Of a stretch of DNA of 64,000 nt, positions 54,896-64,000 are shown in pieces. The stretch is from Trichoderma breve (Eukaryota; Ascomycota; Sordariomycetes; Hypocreales; Hypocreaceae), in assembly GCF_028502605.1 (NCBI RefSeq), contig NC_079233.1, positions 372,001 to 436,000 on the forward strand. Direction: 5' to 3'. Under the pieces are notes generated by a model. It saw only the letters and a list, made by a program, of their open reading frames with translations, was not told the DNA's origin and searched no databases. Numbering within the stretch: the first letter of the stretch is position 1; every line of letters begins with the position of its first letter. A program made the position numbers and the translations under genes.

Positions 54896-56109
54896 TGTTA
54901 ATTGAAATGTTTAAATCACTCTTGTAGTGTTCTGCCTACTATGTGGATGCTAGTCTAGTGGTAAGCAGATACGAGAAAATACAGTGAGGCCAATGCCATC
55001 TTTATAGTTCATTCAACTCGACATTTACCATCCATCCGAATGCCGGGCTATGGTATTAACAACGCATCTGGTCACTTCCGCATGTGCAAAACTACCCCTC
55101 GTTTGTTACGTGGCAGAATGATGTGCAGACGCGATCAACTATGCTCTTGATTGGACAATTATAAATTCTGCATCTGTCAGATAGCAGCTGAACATCTGGA
55201 TTAGGAGTCGCTCCTTTTTAGAAAGACCGGCTTAGCACTTTTACGGATAGGCTTATTTTGTTGGCCTGAGACATTTTCCCATTACGAGCAAAATCGGGCA
55301 CTGCGGAGAACTGGAGTCGAAACTCACAAAGCTATTAGCCAAAGGTATGCAGGGAAATATTAGCAATAAAAATACGGTACAATCACGAAGGAGTAGATTT
55401 AACAACGAACCCAAAAAGATTGAGAGCCATACCAACAACGGTGTAGTCATCACTGTCATCATGCCTCAAAGGGCTGTGGGCGAATTTTTTGTTCTTCTTT
55501 TTTCCCGTTTTCACTAACTTTGCTTCACGTTGGAATCTCAGTGCATGTTCACCCCGGCTATACTTATTGTGCCCCTCGCCGCGCCGTTGTAATCGGAAAG
55601 CCCTTGCTCATACTCGTGCTTAAAAAAGCGGAACTATGGCTGTACTGGCAGTCCCTCAATCTCTTACTTCCGTGGCCATCCATGGTGAATTATCTCCTAC
55701 CTTGCCATACCTTTCTCCAAGTGCGTGGATCGATTCACGGATTCTATCACACTACATTTAGACTAAGAGTACATTCAGGCTAGCCAGCCATCTAGTTGAT
55801 GAAAACACGTCGTGTAAACAATTTCGGTAACAGACGCCAGAAGGCATTTGCACCGGGAGTGGCGTACAAGTGCGTCCCCAATACATAGAAGTAACTGTTC
55901 GATTTGAATAGGTTTATGGTGCAAGAATATTCTCGCACTCAGTATCTTATCTTGATTGATATACATTTCCCAACCTAAAATTACAGCCGCGCTCTAAAAT
56001 AACAAAAGCCTGCCTAGGCTTGACTCCGGGTATTTAACCAAACACATGGGGAAAAACAAAGGAAAGTCCTTCCTATCTATTCTCTAAGGGCCAGAATCCC
56101 TTTCTGAGA
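54896..56109. other. Intergenic region, 1.2 kb
   Basis: Short ORFs at 55253-55966 on both strands show no recognisable domain. The region holds the promoter of the small gene and the 3' flank of the secreted-protein gene. Confidence 0.4.
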
Positions 56110-57420
56110 TTATAGTTTAACGTCTTGAACCGGGAAGTTGAACATGCAGTTAGGCAGCGGGTTCGAATCATCCATCTCCAAGAAACCCTCAAAGTCAACA
56201 GTGCTACCTTGAGGGCAACCTCTCGCGTTATTAACGACGTCGTTCATGTTAATCCCAAGGTCATTCAGGGCAAAGATATCGTTGGCTTTTTGCGCACCAT
56301 CGATGACGTTTCCGGAACCTACGACAGCGCCGATGCGGAACAGACCGCAGCCTCCACTAAGTGGGATACCACCTTCTGCATTGCAAACAACACCAGGCTG
56401 ACCGGGAGGATCTTCCAACGGGGTGCTATCAATAAACAAGGCATATCCCAGGATGCTGATGATTTGAGAAGCTATCCATGTCTTCATCTGCTTCTCCATC
56501 TGGGGAGTAAGATCAGATTGTGCAGGGACGTCGTCGAGAAACCCGCCATGGTAGGTATTTATGAAGGCAACAGTGTTGACAATCTGGTCGTCATCAACAG
56601 TGGTAGGATCCTGGTTCGGTCCGAATACCTGGGTTACAAGATCTCTCATACGCTGCTGTGTGCCAGTGACAATGGCCTCCAGTTGCTGAGTGAGGGTGTC
56701 CTTGGTTGCTGCGGCCTGCTTGTCAATGTCGCTGTTTGACTCCAAGACGCTGATGATGTCCTTGCCATCGTCCTTGATATCTTTTTTGGTGGCTTTCCGT
56801 ATAATCTTAAACTTCTTAATAAATGTACTGGCGGCTTTAATCTCGCCGCCGACGGGAAGAATGTCAACGATCAAGTCGGCAATGAGATTAAAGACAGCTG
56901 GCCCGATGGGTTGCTTTTGCGGCGCCAGCTTGTCGACCATGTTGCTGATGAAGTTTTCATTCTTCAGGTTGTCCGCGGCCTCGCGGACCGCGAGGAAGTG
57001 CGCACGCAGGCCGTCGTACTGGTTGATCCAGTTGGCTGCAAGGAACCCAGCCTCGGGCGAAGTGAAGTCCAAGCATAATGTGCCTCCCAAGTTGTTGAAG
57101 ATGCAATTTCCACCATCCGGGTTTGGTAAGCCGTTAATTTTGCAATTGGTTGGGTCTTCAATATTTGAGCAGTCAAAGCCGGCGTTTACACTCTCTTGGC
57201 CCTTGGGCGCTAACTGCGAGAGGATGAACTTTGGGAAGTTGTCTGAGGTTCCGAATTCCCGGATCATGGCAAACACGAAATTATCGATGCCAAACTTGTC
57301 CCAATTCGCCTTGTTGATATCTCCAGCCCCACAGGCCGTCACTGGTGTTGGGCCAATAATGCACAGCTCAGCGGCCACGCCCGTGGCGGCGACGAGAAGA
57401 CAGGAGGCTCTGAGCAGCAT
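56110..57420 (-). CDS. Secreted protein of unknown function
   Basis: This is a single exon of 436 aa. A clear signal peptide (MLLRASCLLVAATGVAA) has a likely cleavage site before Glu18. The mature protein is mostly helical, with Cys pairs in the first 130 residues (ELCIIGPTPVTACGAG, NAGFDCSNIEDPTNCKING, GGNCIFNNLGGTLCLDF) and near the end (CNAEGGIPLSGGCGLF). The central region is amphipathic (IADLIVDILPVGGEIKAASTFIKKFK) and then polar helical (QQLEAIVTGTQQRMRDLV). No catalytic motif, GPI site or named domain was recognised. The length and layout suit an extracellular protein, perhaps a host- or environment-facing factor. That is only an inference. Confidence 0.75.
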   Translation of the reverse strand: MLLRASCLLVAATGVAAELCIIGPTPVTACGAGDINKANWDKFGIDNFVFAMIREFGTSDNFPKFILSQLAPKGQESVNAGFDCSNIEDPTNCKINGLPNPDGGNCIFNNLGGTLCLDFTSPEAGFLAANWINQYDGLRAHFLAVREAADNLKNENFISNMVDKLAPQKQPIGPAVFNLIADLIVDILPVGGEIKAASTFIKKFKIIRKATKKDIKDDGKDIISVLESNSDIDKQAAATKDTLTQQLEAIVTGTQQRMRDLVTQVFGPNQDPTTVDDDQIVNTVAFINTYHGGFLDDVPAQSDLTPQMEKQMKTWIASQIISILGYALFIDSTPLEDPPGQPGVVCNAEGGIPLSGGCGLFRIGAVVGSGNVIDGAQKANDIFALNDLGINMNDVVNNARGCPQGSTVDFEGFLEMDDSNPLPNCMFNFPVQDVKL

Positions 57421-58379
57421 CGTTGCACAGAGTATAGTGAAATTGGATAATTTTATACTTCCAGGTGTGTTTGTCCCCGAAAGACTGAGAAGGTTCAGAG
57501 GATACGAGACTTGGAAGGAGGCGATTAAGTATTAACTATGCGCATCGGGGAGTTGGTTGCCCAAGTTGGTTATTGCAAAGTTGCTAACAGTTACAGTTCC
57601 ACTAAATAATGCTGACCAATGTTAAAGTATTAAAAGCCATATCGAATGGTTCAAGCTAATATAGTTACAATCAACTAAAAAAGTAAGCACAATCCTAGTG
57701 ATATTACACGATAATGGTCTTTTGGGATGCAACTCCACCAACCTGAGATGTGAAATCATGCGCCACAAAGCACAGCCTCCGGGAGCGTAACGCCCGCCCC
57801 GGGAGTGACCACGGAAAAGTGTTGACGGTAATACTACTTAATTATAAGCTTGGATTATTTATAGTCTTAAACAAAACAGCATGCTTTTGTGAAAGCCTGA
57901 AATCGTTATAAAGATTTATTTCACTTGATGGCAGTCTTCTCACTGATAACGCCTGTTACACCCAGTTCACACTAAATGGATACGTCAGCCGCTAAAAATA
58001 ATAACTGCTTATGAACTTGACGATATAAGCAAAGTAGTCAATGTTAGCCTCGTGGAAACTGCCCCGTACAGTATACTGGTGTCGAACCACGAGAATAATT
58101 AAAGCACGCTTGGTCATAAATACGCTTACTATAGATGCTAAATATAATCCATCCATACAGCATGACCCATTTAAATGCAGCAAAACAGGCACCGCGTTAA
58201 GCTTAGACTTGTGAGACTTCACATGTAGTTTGCATAGCCACTGTATGGGACTTGAGAGTATTTGATCAAAGCATCTGGCAACTCTCCTGGTCTATTTCCA
58301 AGTGATACACAGTTCGATTTCTTTTGTTCCATCTGTCAACATTACAACCCAGAGAGTACAAGCTATCTTGTCACTAATC
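57421..58379. other. Intergenic region, 960 bp
   Basis: This is the divergent region between the secreted protein (minus) and the four-TM protein (plus). It is AT-rich. One weak ORF (57992-58222 minus) has no domain. Confidence 0.45.
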
Positions 58380-59238
58380 ATGCCTTCCGGTGATCTAAAT
58401 CCGCCTATGGCGTACGAGCCGTACAGTCGACCGCTCAGCGCAGAGCATGACCCTGTTCATACCGAAAAGCTCAACCAACAGCGCATCGCCACTCGCAATG
58501 CCAAGCAGAAGGAAGGTCGCAGTAAGCGGATTTTGGAATCTGTGCGAGTTGTTCTGCGACTTTTAGCATTGGCTTTCGCCGCTTCAGTCATCGGCGTGCA
58601 AGCTCATATTGCTCGAGTTTGGGACCAGTCAAAGAATGAGACAGTTCAAAATTCCCAGACTGGATTCCGCATGCGCGCTTGGGCAGCTCAGATGGACCTG
58701 TGGCCGACTTGGGTAAACATTGGCGCGGGTGTTATCGCAAGTGTCATTCACATCTCGTCCTTGCTAACGCTGTGCGGTGGTGTAAGTTGAATTCTGTGCT
58801 GTCTGTCTTGTATCGTCCTAATAGTATAATTCCAGCTTCGTACCTTGCGGCAGAACAAGCTCTACCCTTGGGCTGTTGCATTGACGTCCATATTCTCAAT
58901 CGTCGCATGGATCGCCGCCGTTGTCTACTACAAGGTTGACAATGCCCGAGGGAAGAAGCACTGGGACATTTGGTCATGGTCATGCAGCCACCAGACTTGG
59001 AACGCCCCCAACGTTATCTTCGAGCCGCTGTGTGTTGAATTGGTATGTTTAGAAACGTATCGCTCACTTGGTTCGCAGTTCATTTCGTTAATCACCCTCC
59101 CAGAACTATAGCTTTGCCGCTCTCATTATCGCAGCAGCCATCGAGGTTATGTGTCTCGTCATCTTCTTTGTCATTCGAGGCCGTGAGAAGAAGCTGCGAC
59201 GGTACAGGCAGATTGTTACGGTCACCGGCTCGGCTTAG
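58380..59238 (+). CDS. Four-span membrane protein, MARVEL/Sur7-like topology
   Basis: Three exons are inferred: 58380-58781, 58836-59042 and 59104-59238, all phase 0, giving 247 aa. The N-terminal ~60 residues are cytosolic and basic (NQQRIATRNAKQKEGRSKR). Four spans follow: VVLRLLALAFAASVIGVQ, WVNIGAGVIASVIHISSLLTL, LYPWAVALTSIFSIVAWIAAVVYY and FAALIIAAAIEVMCLVIFFVI. A short lumenal or extracellular loop carries CSHQTWNAP..FEPLCVEL. The tail is basic. The topology fits fungal MARVEL-like proteins, but no diagnostic residue allows a firm family call. Confidence 0.72.
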
Positions 59239-59886
59239 GTTGAAGACACATCAGTTTGACTAGTGTCATGAAGAGGTGATATGTGGCAAAGAGGAGAGGC
59301 ATTGGCGTTATGGAATAGGAGGTGATGATTGGGTTCTTGAATCATTGGCGCATTTATATATACCAGATGGGCAATAGATGGAGTATAATGTCTAAGCTTG
59401 TTCATTTATAAATCTCTCACAATTATTAAGTTACGGCATCACTACAGTATTCACTGAGCATGACAGTGTGTCAAGCATGTAATTGAAGGGTTAAATGCTT
59501 TTATAAGGCTTTAAAAGTCTTCGCCGACTTCCAGAAAATGCTCGTCAAGGAGCGAGGTTTGTAACTTTGTATACCTAGACATGCATCCAGAAATGGGAAG
59601 CATACACATTGATGTTTGTCGAAGTTGATGCTTACAGCAGGGGCTCCGTACTCTTCCTAATGTGCCATCGCTCTGAAACAGGAATTCGGCAGCGCTTCTC
59701 CAAACTCTCCAATGAAAAACGTAGCCCAGAGGGATTGGCCACCAGAGATTGCAAATTGATATCTCTTGTTTGGACTATTGTAACCACGCAGATAATCATC
59801 ATACATATTTTGTTAAATCCTCTTAAGTTATCATGGCGAGCCGTTTTCCAACACCAGCGATCTAGATTTCCGTCTAGATTCAATGC
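59239..59886. other. Intergenic region, 650 bp
   Basis: This lies between the four-TM gene and the tRNA gene. ORFs here are random-looking. A GCTCCGTACTC word is at about 59644-59654. Confidence 0.4.
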
Positions 59887-59983
59887 GCTTCCGTAGCTCA
59901 GTTGGTTAGAGCTTCGTACTAATACTAGATTCGCTCTAGACTTGGTAATGCGAAGGTCGCAGGTTCAAGCCCTGCCGGGAGCA
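59887..59983 (+). tRNA. tRNA-Ile (anticodon AAT), intron 59925-59947
   Basis: A complete cloverleaf can be drawn. The acceptor stem GCTTCCG pairs with CGGGAGC (one G-T). The D stem is GCTC/GAGC with loop AGTTGGTTA. The anticodon stem TCGTA pairs with TGCGA, and the T stem GCAGG/CCTGC encloses TTCAAGC, followed by discriminator A. The anticodon loop reads C-T-AAT-A, then a 23-nt intron, then A, so the intron sits at the standard 37/38 position. The CTAATAA loop is the one known for eukaryotic isoleucine tRNAs. The CCA end is not encoded. Confidence 0.93.
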
Positions 59984-60770
59984 AAAGCTCTTGATGCGCA
60001 ATTTTTTTTCTATTCTTTTTTTTTGCGCTCTTTTCATCTTGAGTTTGTGTGCTCCCTATTCTCAATTGTTTTCTTTTCTTTTCATTTTTTTTTTTTTCTT
60101 TTTGTAATTCCTCGGTTTTCATTGTCTCCATTCTCTACAAATATTTTCATCTAGTTTCAGTTGAGTCCCGCTACGTTACCTCGTCTCCCCGACAAAGATG
60201 CTGACAGTGAGTAATCTCATCGGACTCTAGCAGCCAATGTTTAACAACCGCCCTAAAAGTGGACATCGGGACTTTTTGGTTCGCCAATGCATAAACAAGC
60301 CTTGAAATAAGGAGATAATCAGCTACTACAGTCTTTATTTCCGCGCAGCTGTGGTAACAAGTCCAAAACAGAGGATTTTAGTGCAAATGCTGGTGGTTAA
60401 TTTGTCTTCTATTGTCAGCAAAACTTCCCCGTTTGGGATTACGACAGCCGTATTGCGAAATAGGATGCTTCGGTCCATAGACGATGGCTTTATCTTCAGC
60501 TGTTTTACATATTGTCATCCATTCGCGCCTAAGCGAGTAAAGTTCGGTCAGCTTCATGCGAAAGTTGTCACGATGAAGAGCTTCTTCGAAATATTTAAAC
60601 ACTGGTTCGTTCGCAACTGACAACTGAGAAGTAAGTTAACAGATCAAAGACAGCAACTCAAGACATTGCCCGATCCACTAGGAGCACAACCTTAGACAAC
60701 AACAGCAACAACAATATTAAAGCGGAAAACTTCTCGTCCACGCACGTTCTATTTCTCTTTTATAACCACA
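59984..60770. other. Intergenic region, 790 bp
   Basis: This is the tRNA 3' flank, with a pyrimidine-rich, T-run-laden stretch (60002-60115), and the promoter of the SDR gene. A purine-rich AACAACAGCAACAACAAT stretch just before 60715 may lie in the SDR 5' UTR. Confidence 0.5.
60002..60009 (+). terminator. RNA polymerase III T-run terminator of tRNA-Ile
   Basis: Eight T residues stand 18 bp after the tRNA, followed by further T runs at 60016-60024. Pol III terminates at runs of four or more T, so this is the expected terminator. Confidence 0.8.
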
Positions 60771-61784
60771 ATGACCACCGTAGCAACAAGCCGTTATGCA
60801 GAGGCCCATGCTAAACAACATGGCCCCGGCGACGAACGACCTACTGCCCTACAGATTGTCAAGGACGAGCAGAGAGAAGGAAACATGACAGACAAGGTCG
60901 TTTTCATCACAGGATGCTCTTCAGGATTGGGAGTCGAGACGGCGAGAGCAATGAAAGCCACTGGAGCAACCGTTTTCGTCACCGCTCGCAATTTGGAAAA
61001 GGCAAAGGAGGCGCTTGGAGACATCCTCAATGGCGATCGAATTCACCTTCTCAAGCTAGATCTCGAATCTTTCGACAGTGTTCGATCTTGCGTCAACGAA
61101 TTCAAGTCAATGAGCAGTTCTCTCAATATCCTCATTGAAAATGCAGGTATTCGACACGTTCCGTTCGGTCGGACACGTGATGGCTTCGAAAAGCATTGGG
61201 GAACAAACCACCTATCTCACTTTCTCCTCTTGGAGCTTCTCAGGCCTATGCTCTTAGCATCATCGACGCCAGAGTTTTGCTCTCGTGCCATTATTGTTTC
61301 TTCAACGGCCCACAGAAACGCTCCTATGGACTTTTCAGATCTGAATTGGGAAAAGCGGAAATACGTTCCCTCGGTTGCTTACGGCCAAAGCAAATTGGCC
61401 AATGTTTACACTGCCAGCGAAATCGAGAGGCGATATGGCGCGCAGGGACTTCATGCATGGAGTGTTCACCCCGGTGGTATTCGAACGGGGCTGCAGGCAC
61501 CAAGCACGTTTGATATCAAGGATTGGCTTGTTGTCATCAAATCCGGTCCCATGGCAACGCTCAACACCATGATGAATGCTGAGCAAGGTGCTTCAACGTC
61601 TGTATGGGCGGCCTTGAGCAGAGATCTGGAAGGCCAAGGAGGAAAATACTGTGAGAGGAACCGATTCAGTGAGCCGCTGAAGAAGGGCTGGAAGATGATT
61701 GATCCAGGACATGCCGAGTGGTGTTACGACGAAAAGGCTGCGGCAAGGCTTTACGACTTGTCCATGAAAGAAATCAATATGTAA
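60771..61784 (+). CDS. Short-chain dehydrogenase/reductase (retinol-dehydrogenase-like)
   Basis: This is a single exon of 337 aa. The classical SDR layout is complete. The TGCSSGLG cofactor motif is at 47-54, ENAG ends at 126, the catalytic Ser is in VSSTAHR (177-178), and the YGQSK motif places Tyr204 and Lys208. VHPGGIRTGL follows. An Arg in FVTARN after the second strand suggests NADP(H) preference. The ~40-residue N-terminal extension is polar. It resembles fungal members of the retinol dehydrogenase/WW-domain oxidoreductase-like group. It reduces a carbonyl or oxidises an alcohol on a small substrate, which is not identifiable here. Confidence 0.93.
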   Translation: MTTVATSRYAEAHAKQHGPGDERPTALQIVKDEQREGNMTDKVVFITGCSSGLGVETARAMKATGATVFVTARNLEKAKEALGDILNGDRIHLLKLDLESFDSVRSCVNEFKSMSSSLNILIENAGIRHVPFGRTRDGFEKHWGTNHLSHFLLLELLRPMLLASSTPEFCSRAIIVSSTAHRNAPMDFSDLNWEKRKYVPSVAYGQSKLANVYTASEIERRYGAQGLHAWSVHPGGIRTGLQAPSTFDIKDWLVVIKSGPMATLNTMMNAEQGASTSVWAALSRDLEGQGGKYCERNRFSEPLKKGWKMIDPGHAEWCYDEKAAARLYDLSMKEINM

Positions 61785-62206
61785 CAGTTTGCATTTTTTG
61801 CGGCATGTTGATTTGGAGTTGTCATAGATCCCTTTCCAGAAAGTTTACCTAGACCGACTACCCTTGTTTGTTTTGACTTGCTTTGTTTTATAGTTGATAT
61901 GCACAATAATATACAAATCCGAATTGTTCGTCCATTAAACCCATCCCTCTGAGTTGTCGTGGGGTTCACAAAAGTGCAGCTCGTTTCAAACGATGATTCT
62001 TAACATAAAGACTGTTCTACAAGTTGTCTAGACTTAAAATAGAGTTGCACTTAGCATTCAGGATGCATGAAAGCCGTCGACAATCAATTCTTTAAAGCTT
62101 TATTTCACGGCTACGTAGAGCCAGAGAATGACCACCAAAGTTATCTGTCTCTCTCTTTCAACACTGCCTTGGCAATTGTAGCTGTTGTCTAATGTTGAAT
62201 ATGTAT
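61785..62206. other. Intergenic region, 420 bp
   Basis: This is a convergent 3'-3' gap between the SDR and GH25 genes. Nothing specific was seen. Confidence 0.45.
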
Positions 62207-62953
62207 CTAGCTTCCACGAGCAATCTTCTGAAGCTGTGCCAAATCTCCATTGAAGATATCAGAATCACCACCCCAAGGAGCTGCGTCATTGTTTTGCCAA
62301 ATAGTATAATAACTCCAGCCATTGGGCAGCGTGCCCACGGAGCTGGCGTATCGCGCAACCACAAGAGGAGATTTGCTGCCGAATGAGCCATTGTTTCCAG
62401 TACACAGTTGCCACCAGCTTGTAGAAGTGTAGATGAGAGGATACTGAGATGTAGCGGAGTGATAAGTGTTGATGAAATCATTAATCCAGCTGACCATGGC
62501 GCTGGCGCTCAAACCGTAGCAGCTGTCCCCGCTGGGGGCATACTCGAGATCCAGCATTCCGGGCAGAGTGATGCCATCAGATGACCAACCTCCTCCGTGG
62601 GCGAGGAAATATTTGGCTTGGGCGGCGCCAGAGGAAGATGCAGGCTGTGCAAAGTGGTAGCCGCCACGGATGAAGCCGGCACTGGTGGCCTTGGTGTAAT
62701 GATCACTAAAACTAGGATCGGTATAAGTGGTTCCCTCAGTGGCCTAAAGATGAGAAGTATTAGCTTTTTAGAGCATGATGAGAGACAAAACTCCAATACC
62801 AACTTTGATAATAACGAAGCGTGCACCATCGGAATATGCCTTGGCAAAGTCAACGTTGGGTTGATAGTGAGAAATGTCGAATCCTTTAACGGATGCACTG
62901 GCAACAGTGGCAAGAGCGGCAGCCCCGATGACAATGGAAGCAAGCGACTTCAT
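62207..62953 (-). CDS. Secreted GH25 muramidase (lysozyme)
   Basis: Two exons are inferred: 62953-62804 and 62743-62207, giving 228 aa. A signal peptide (MKSLASIVIGAAALATVASA) precedes the GH25 start VKGFDISHYQ with Asp26. The splice at FVIIK|ATEGTTYTD restores a perfect family block. The catalytic DLE pair is Asp115/Glu117 in GMLDLEYAP. The C-terminal blocks YPLIYTSTSWWQLCTG and WSYYTIWQN complete the beta/alpha barrel. The donor GTTGGT is unusual but keeps the frame. The enzyme hydrolyses the beta-1,4 MurNAc-GlcNAc bond of bacterial peptidoglycan, so it likely digests or antagonises bacteria outside the cell. Confidence 0.94.
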
Positions 62954-64000
62954 CGTAATAGTGGTTAGGGGGGTTTTTTTTTTTTGTTTTTTTTTTTTTG
63001 CCTATGAATTATTATATAGAGGCCAGAAGGAATTGCTGTCTATGAAAAGGGTTGGATTCGGGATACGTGAAAGGGTTTATATACTCAGAAGCTTTTGGGT
63101 TGGAGAGGCGAATGTAACCCCTCTTGCGACGATCCCGACATATTACTAGAGGCCAAAAGTTCTTATCGCTATTGCGTATCCCTATAAATAGCTAGGATAG
63201 GATGTTATAATCTAAGTACTCTGCAAGGTAATGTATGCATGGATGGAGAATCGGGATATGTTCCCGACCTCTCTTACCAGCTCATTCGACGCATGAGATG
63301 CTCCCGTTGATACCCGTGGGATTTCATGGAGTTCGCGGGATCGATCTCCGCCTTAGAGTGCGGCACAACCACTCATGATCGGCAGGTAGCTGAGAGCTGA
63401 ACATGATCCCTGGCTACGAATGGGTCCTTGCATCAAGGCTCTTGGTCGAGTTTGGTAGGTGATGTGCTGGAGAAAACCGGTTGAAAAGGCGCCAATTCGA
63501 CGGCCGCATTAGCATCGATCACACAAGGCATCTAGAAATTAGAGACATTGACTAATAGTTTGAAGGATTGAAACACCGCATCGCCTAATTTGAGACATTG
63601 ACCCATTAGAATCATTCGAGTTTTAATAAGAACGCTGTTAAGAACAAACATTACAAGAATTGCTTTACATCTCTTGCAGTGAACGATATACGCAGTATTT
63701 AGGCGACATACTCCAAATTGTACTTGTTCGGAAGTTTCAGCCGATCGGGTCATCATCTCCCCATCCTTATTCTACACACCCATGTTGCTGCGCACTGCAT
63801 TCTCTACATGGCATAGCGCGCAGTATCCACAGCAAAACAAACAGTATCAAGGACCTTGGCCAATTGGATGCAAAGGGGCGAGTTGAGATGCATCAAGTTG
63901 GGGGCCAAAATGGGCTTCACGTTCCTGAAATTGCACAGCCGTTCGTCCAATGGCCATTTATGACGATGGCCAAGAATGAAAAGACAGCGCCCATGTCAAT
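62954..64000. other. Upstream region of the GH25 gene, 1 kb
   Basis: This region includes the paired T homopolymers just upstream of the GH25 start. A minus-strand ORF at 63532-63756 has no domain. No gene was recognised up to the window end. Confidence 0.45.
62974..62999. repeat. Paired T homopolymers (poly-A on the GH25 strand)
   Basis: Two long T runs are separated by one G, with a run of six G next to them. They lie 20-45 bp upstream of the GH25 start codon, so they are likely transcribed as an A-rich 5' leader. Confidence 0.85.

Noticed and set aside
1..64000. Transposable elements, rRNA genes, CRISPR arrays, telomere repeats
   Set aside because: No transposase or reverse-transcriptase motifs, terminal repeats, rRNA stretches, spaced repeats or TTAGGG arrays were seen by eye.

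Overview
This window is nuclear DNA of a filamentous ascomycete, inferred to be Pezizomycotina and probably Sordariomycetes or Hypocreales (the class-level guess is weak). The genes carry many short GT-AG introns of about 50-100 nt, there is an intron-containing tRNA-Ile, the promoters are long and AT-rich, and the protein families are typically fungal: DUF1399 glycine-rich proteins, GT90, DUF3176, siderophore-type MFS carriers and an OTT_1508-like deaminase. Exon models were built by hand from splice sites and reading phase. Every spliced length given is divisible by three.

Layout. 1-14 kb: the 3' end of an unknown gene, a DUF1399 glycine-rich protein, a GT90 membrane glycosyltransferase, a DUF3626 protein, an HGSNAT/DUF1624-like acyltransferase and, on the minus strand, an ankyrin protein with a REQQQ minisatellite tail. 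15.8-36 kb: mitochondrial-type succinate-CoA ligase alpha (plus) and beta (minus) paralogs, a mitochondrial MaoC/HTD2-like hydratase and a monocarboxylate-type MFS carrier. Interspersed with these are a C2H2 zinc-finger protein, a deaminase-fold protein, a glyoxalase-fold protein, a SnoaL-FMO fusion and a NodL-like acetyltransferase. The ligase and hydratase genes suggest a short-chain dicarboxylate-CoA (itaconate-like) pathway, but no lyase is visible. The beta subunit has also lost several nucleotide- and Mg-binding residues.

37.4-51.3 kb is the most striking part: a compact isocyanide biosynthetic gene cluster. Its core is a 1626-residue isocyanide synthase-adenylation-thiolation-acyltransferase enzyme, comparable to the CrmA type of Aspergillus fumigatus. 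It is transcribed divergently from a stand-alone acyltransferase, which is followed by an alpha/beta hydrolase. Two paralogous siderophore-type MFS transporters bracket the set. This suggests a metal-binding isocyanide product with dedicated transport, possibly for copper or iron. A DUF3176 membrane protein borders the cluster.

53.5-64 kb holds ordinary, loosely spaced genes: a tiny beta-rich protein, a secreted orphan protein, a four-TM membrane protein, tRNA-Ile(AAT), a short-chain dehydrogenase and a secreted GH25 muramidase. No transposon, rRNA or CRISPR array was recognised.
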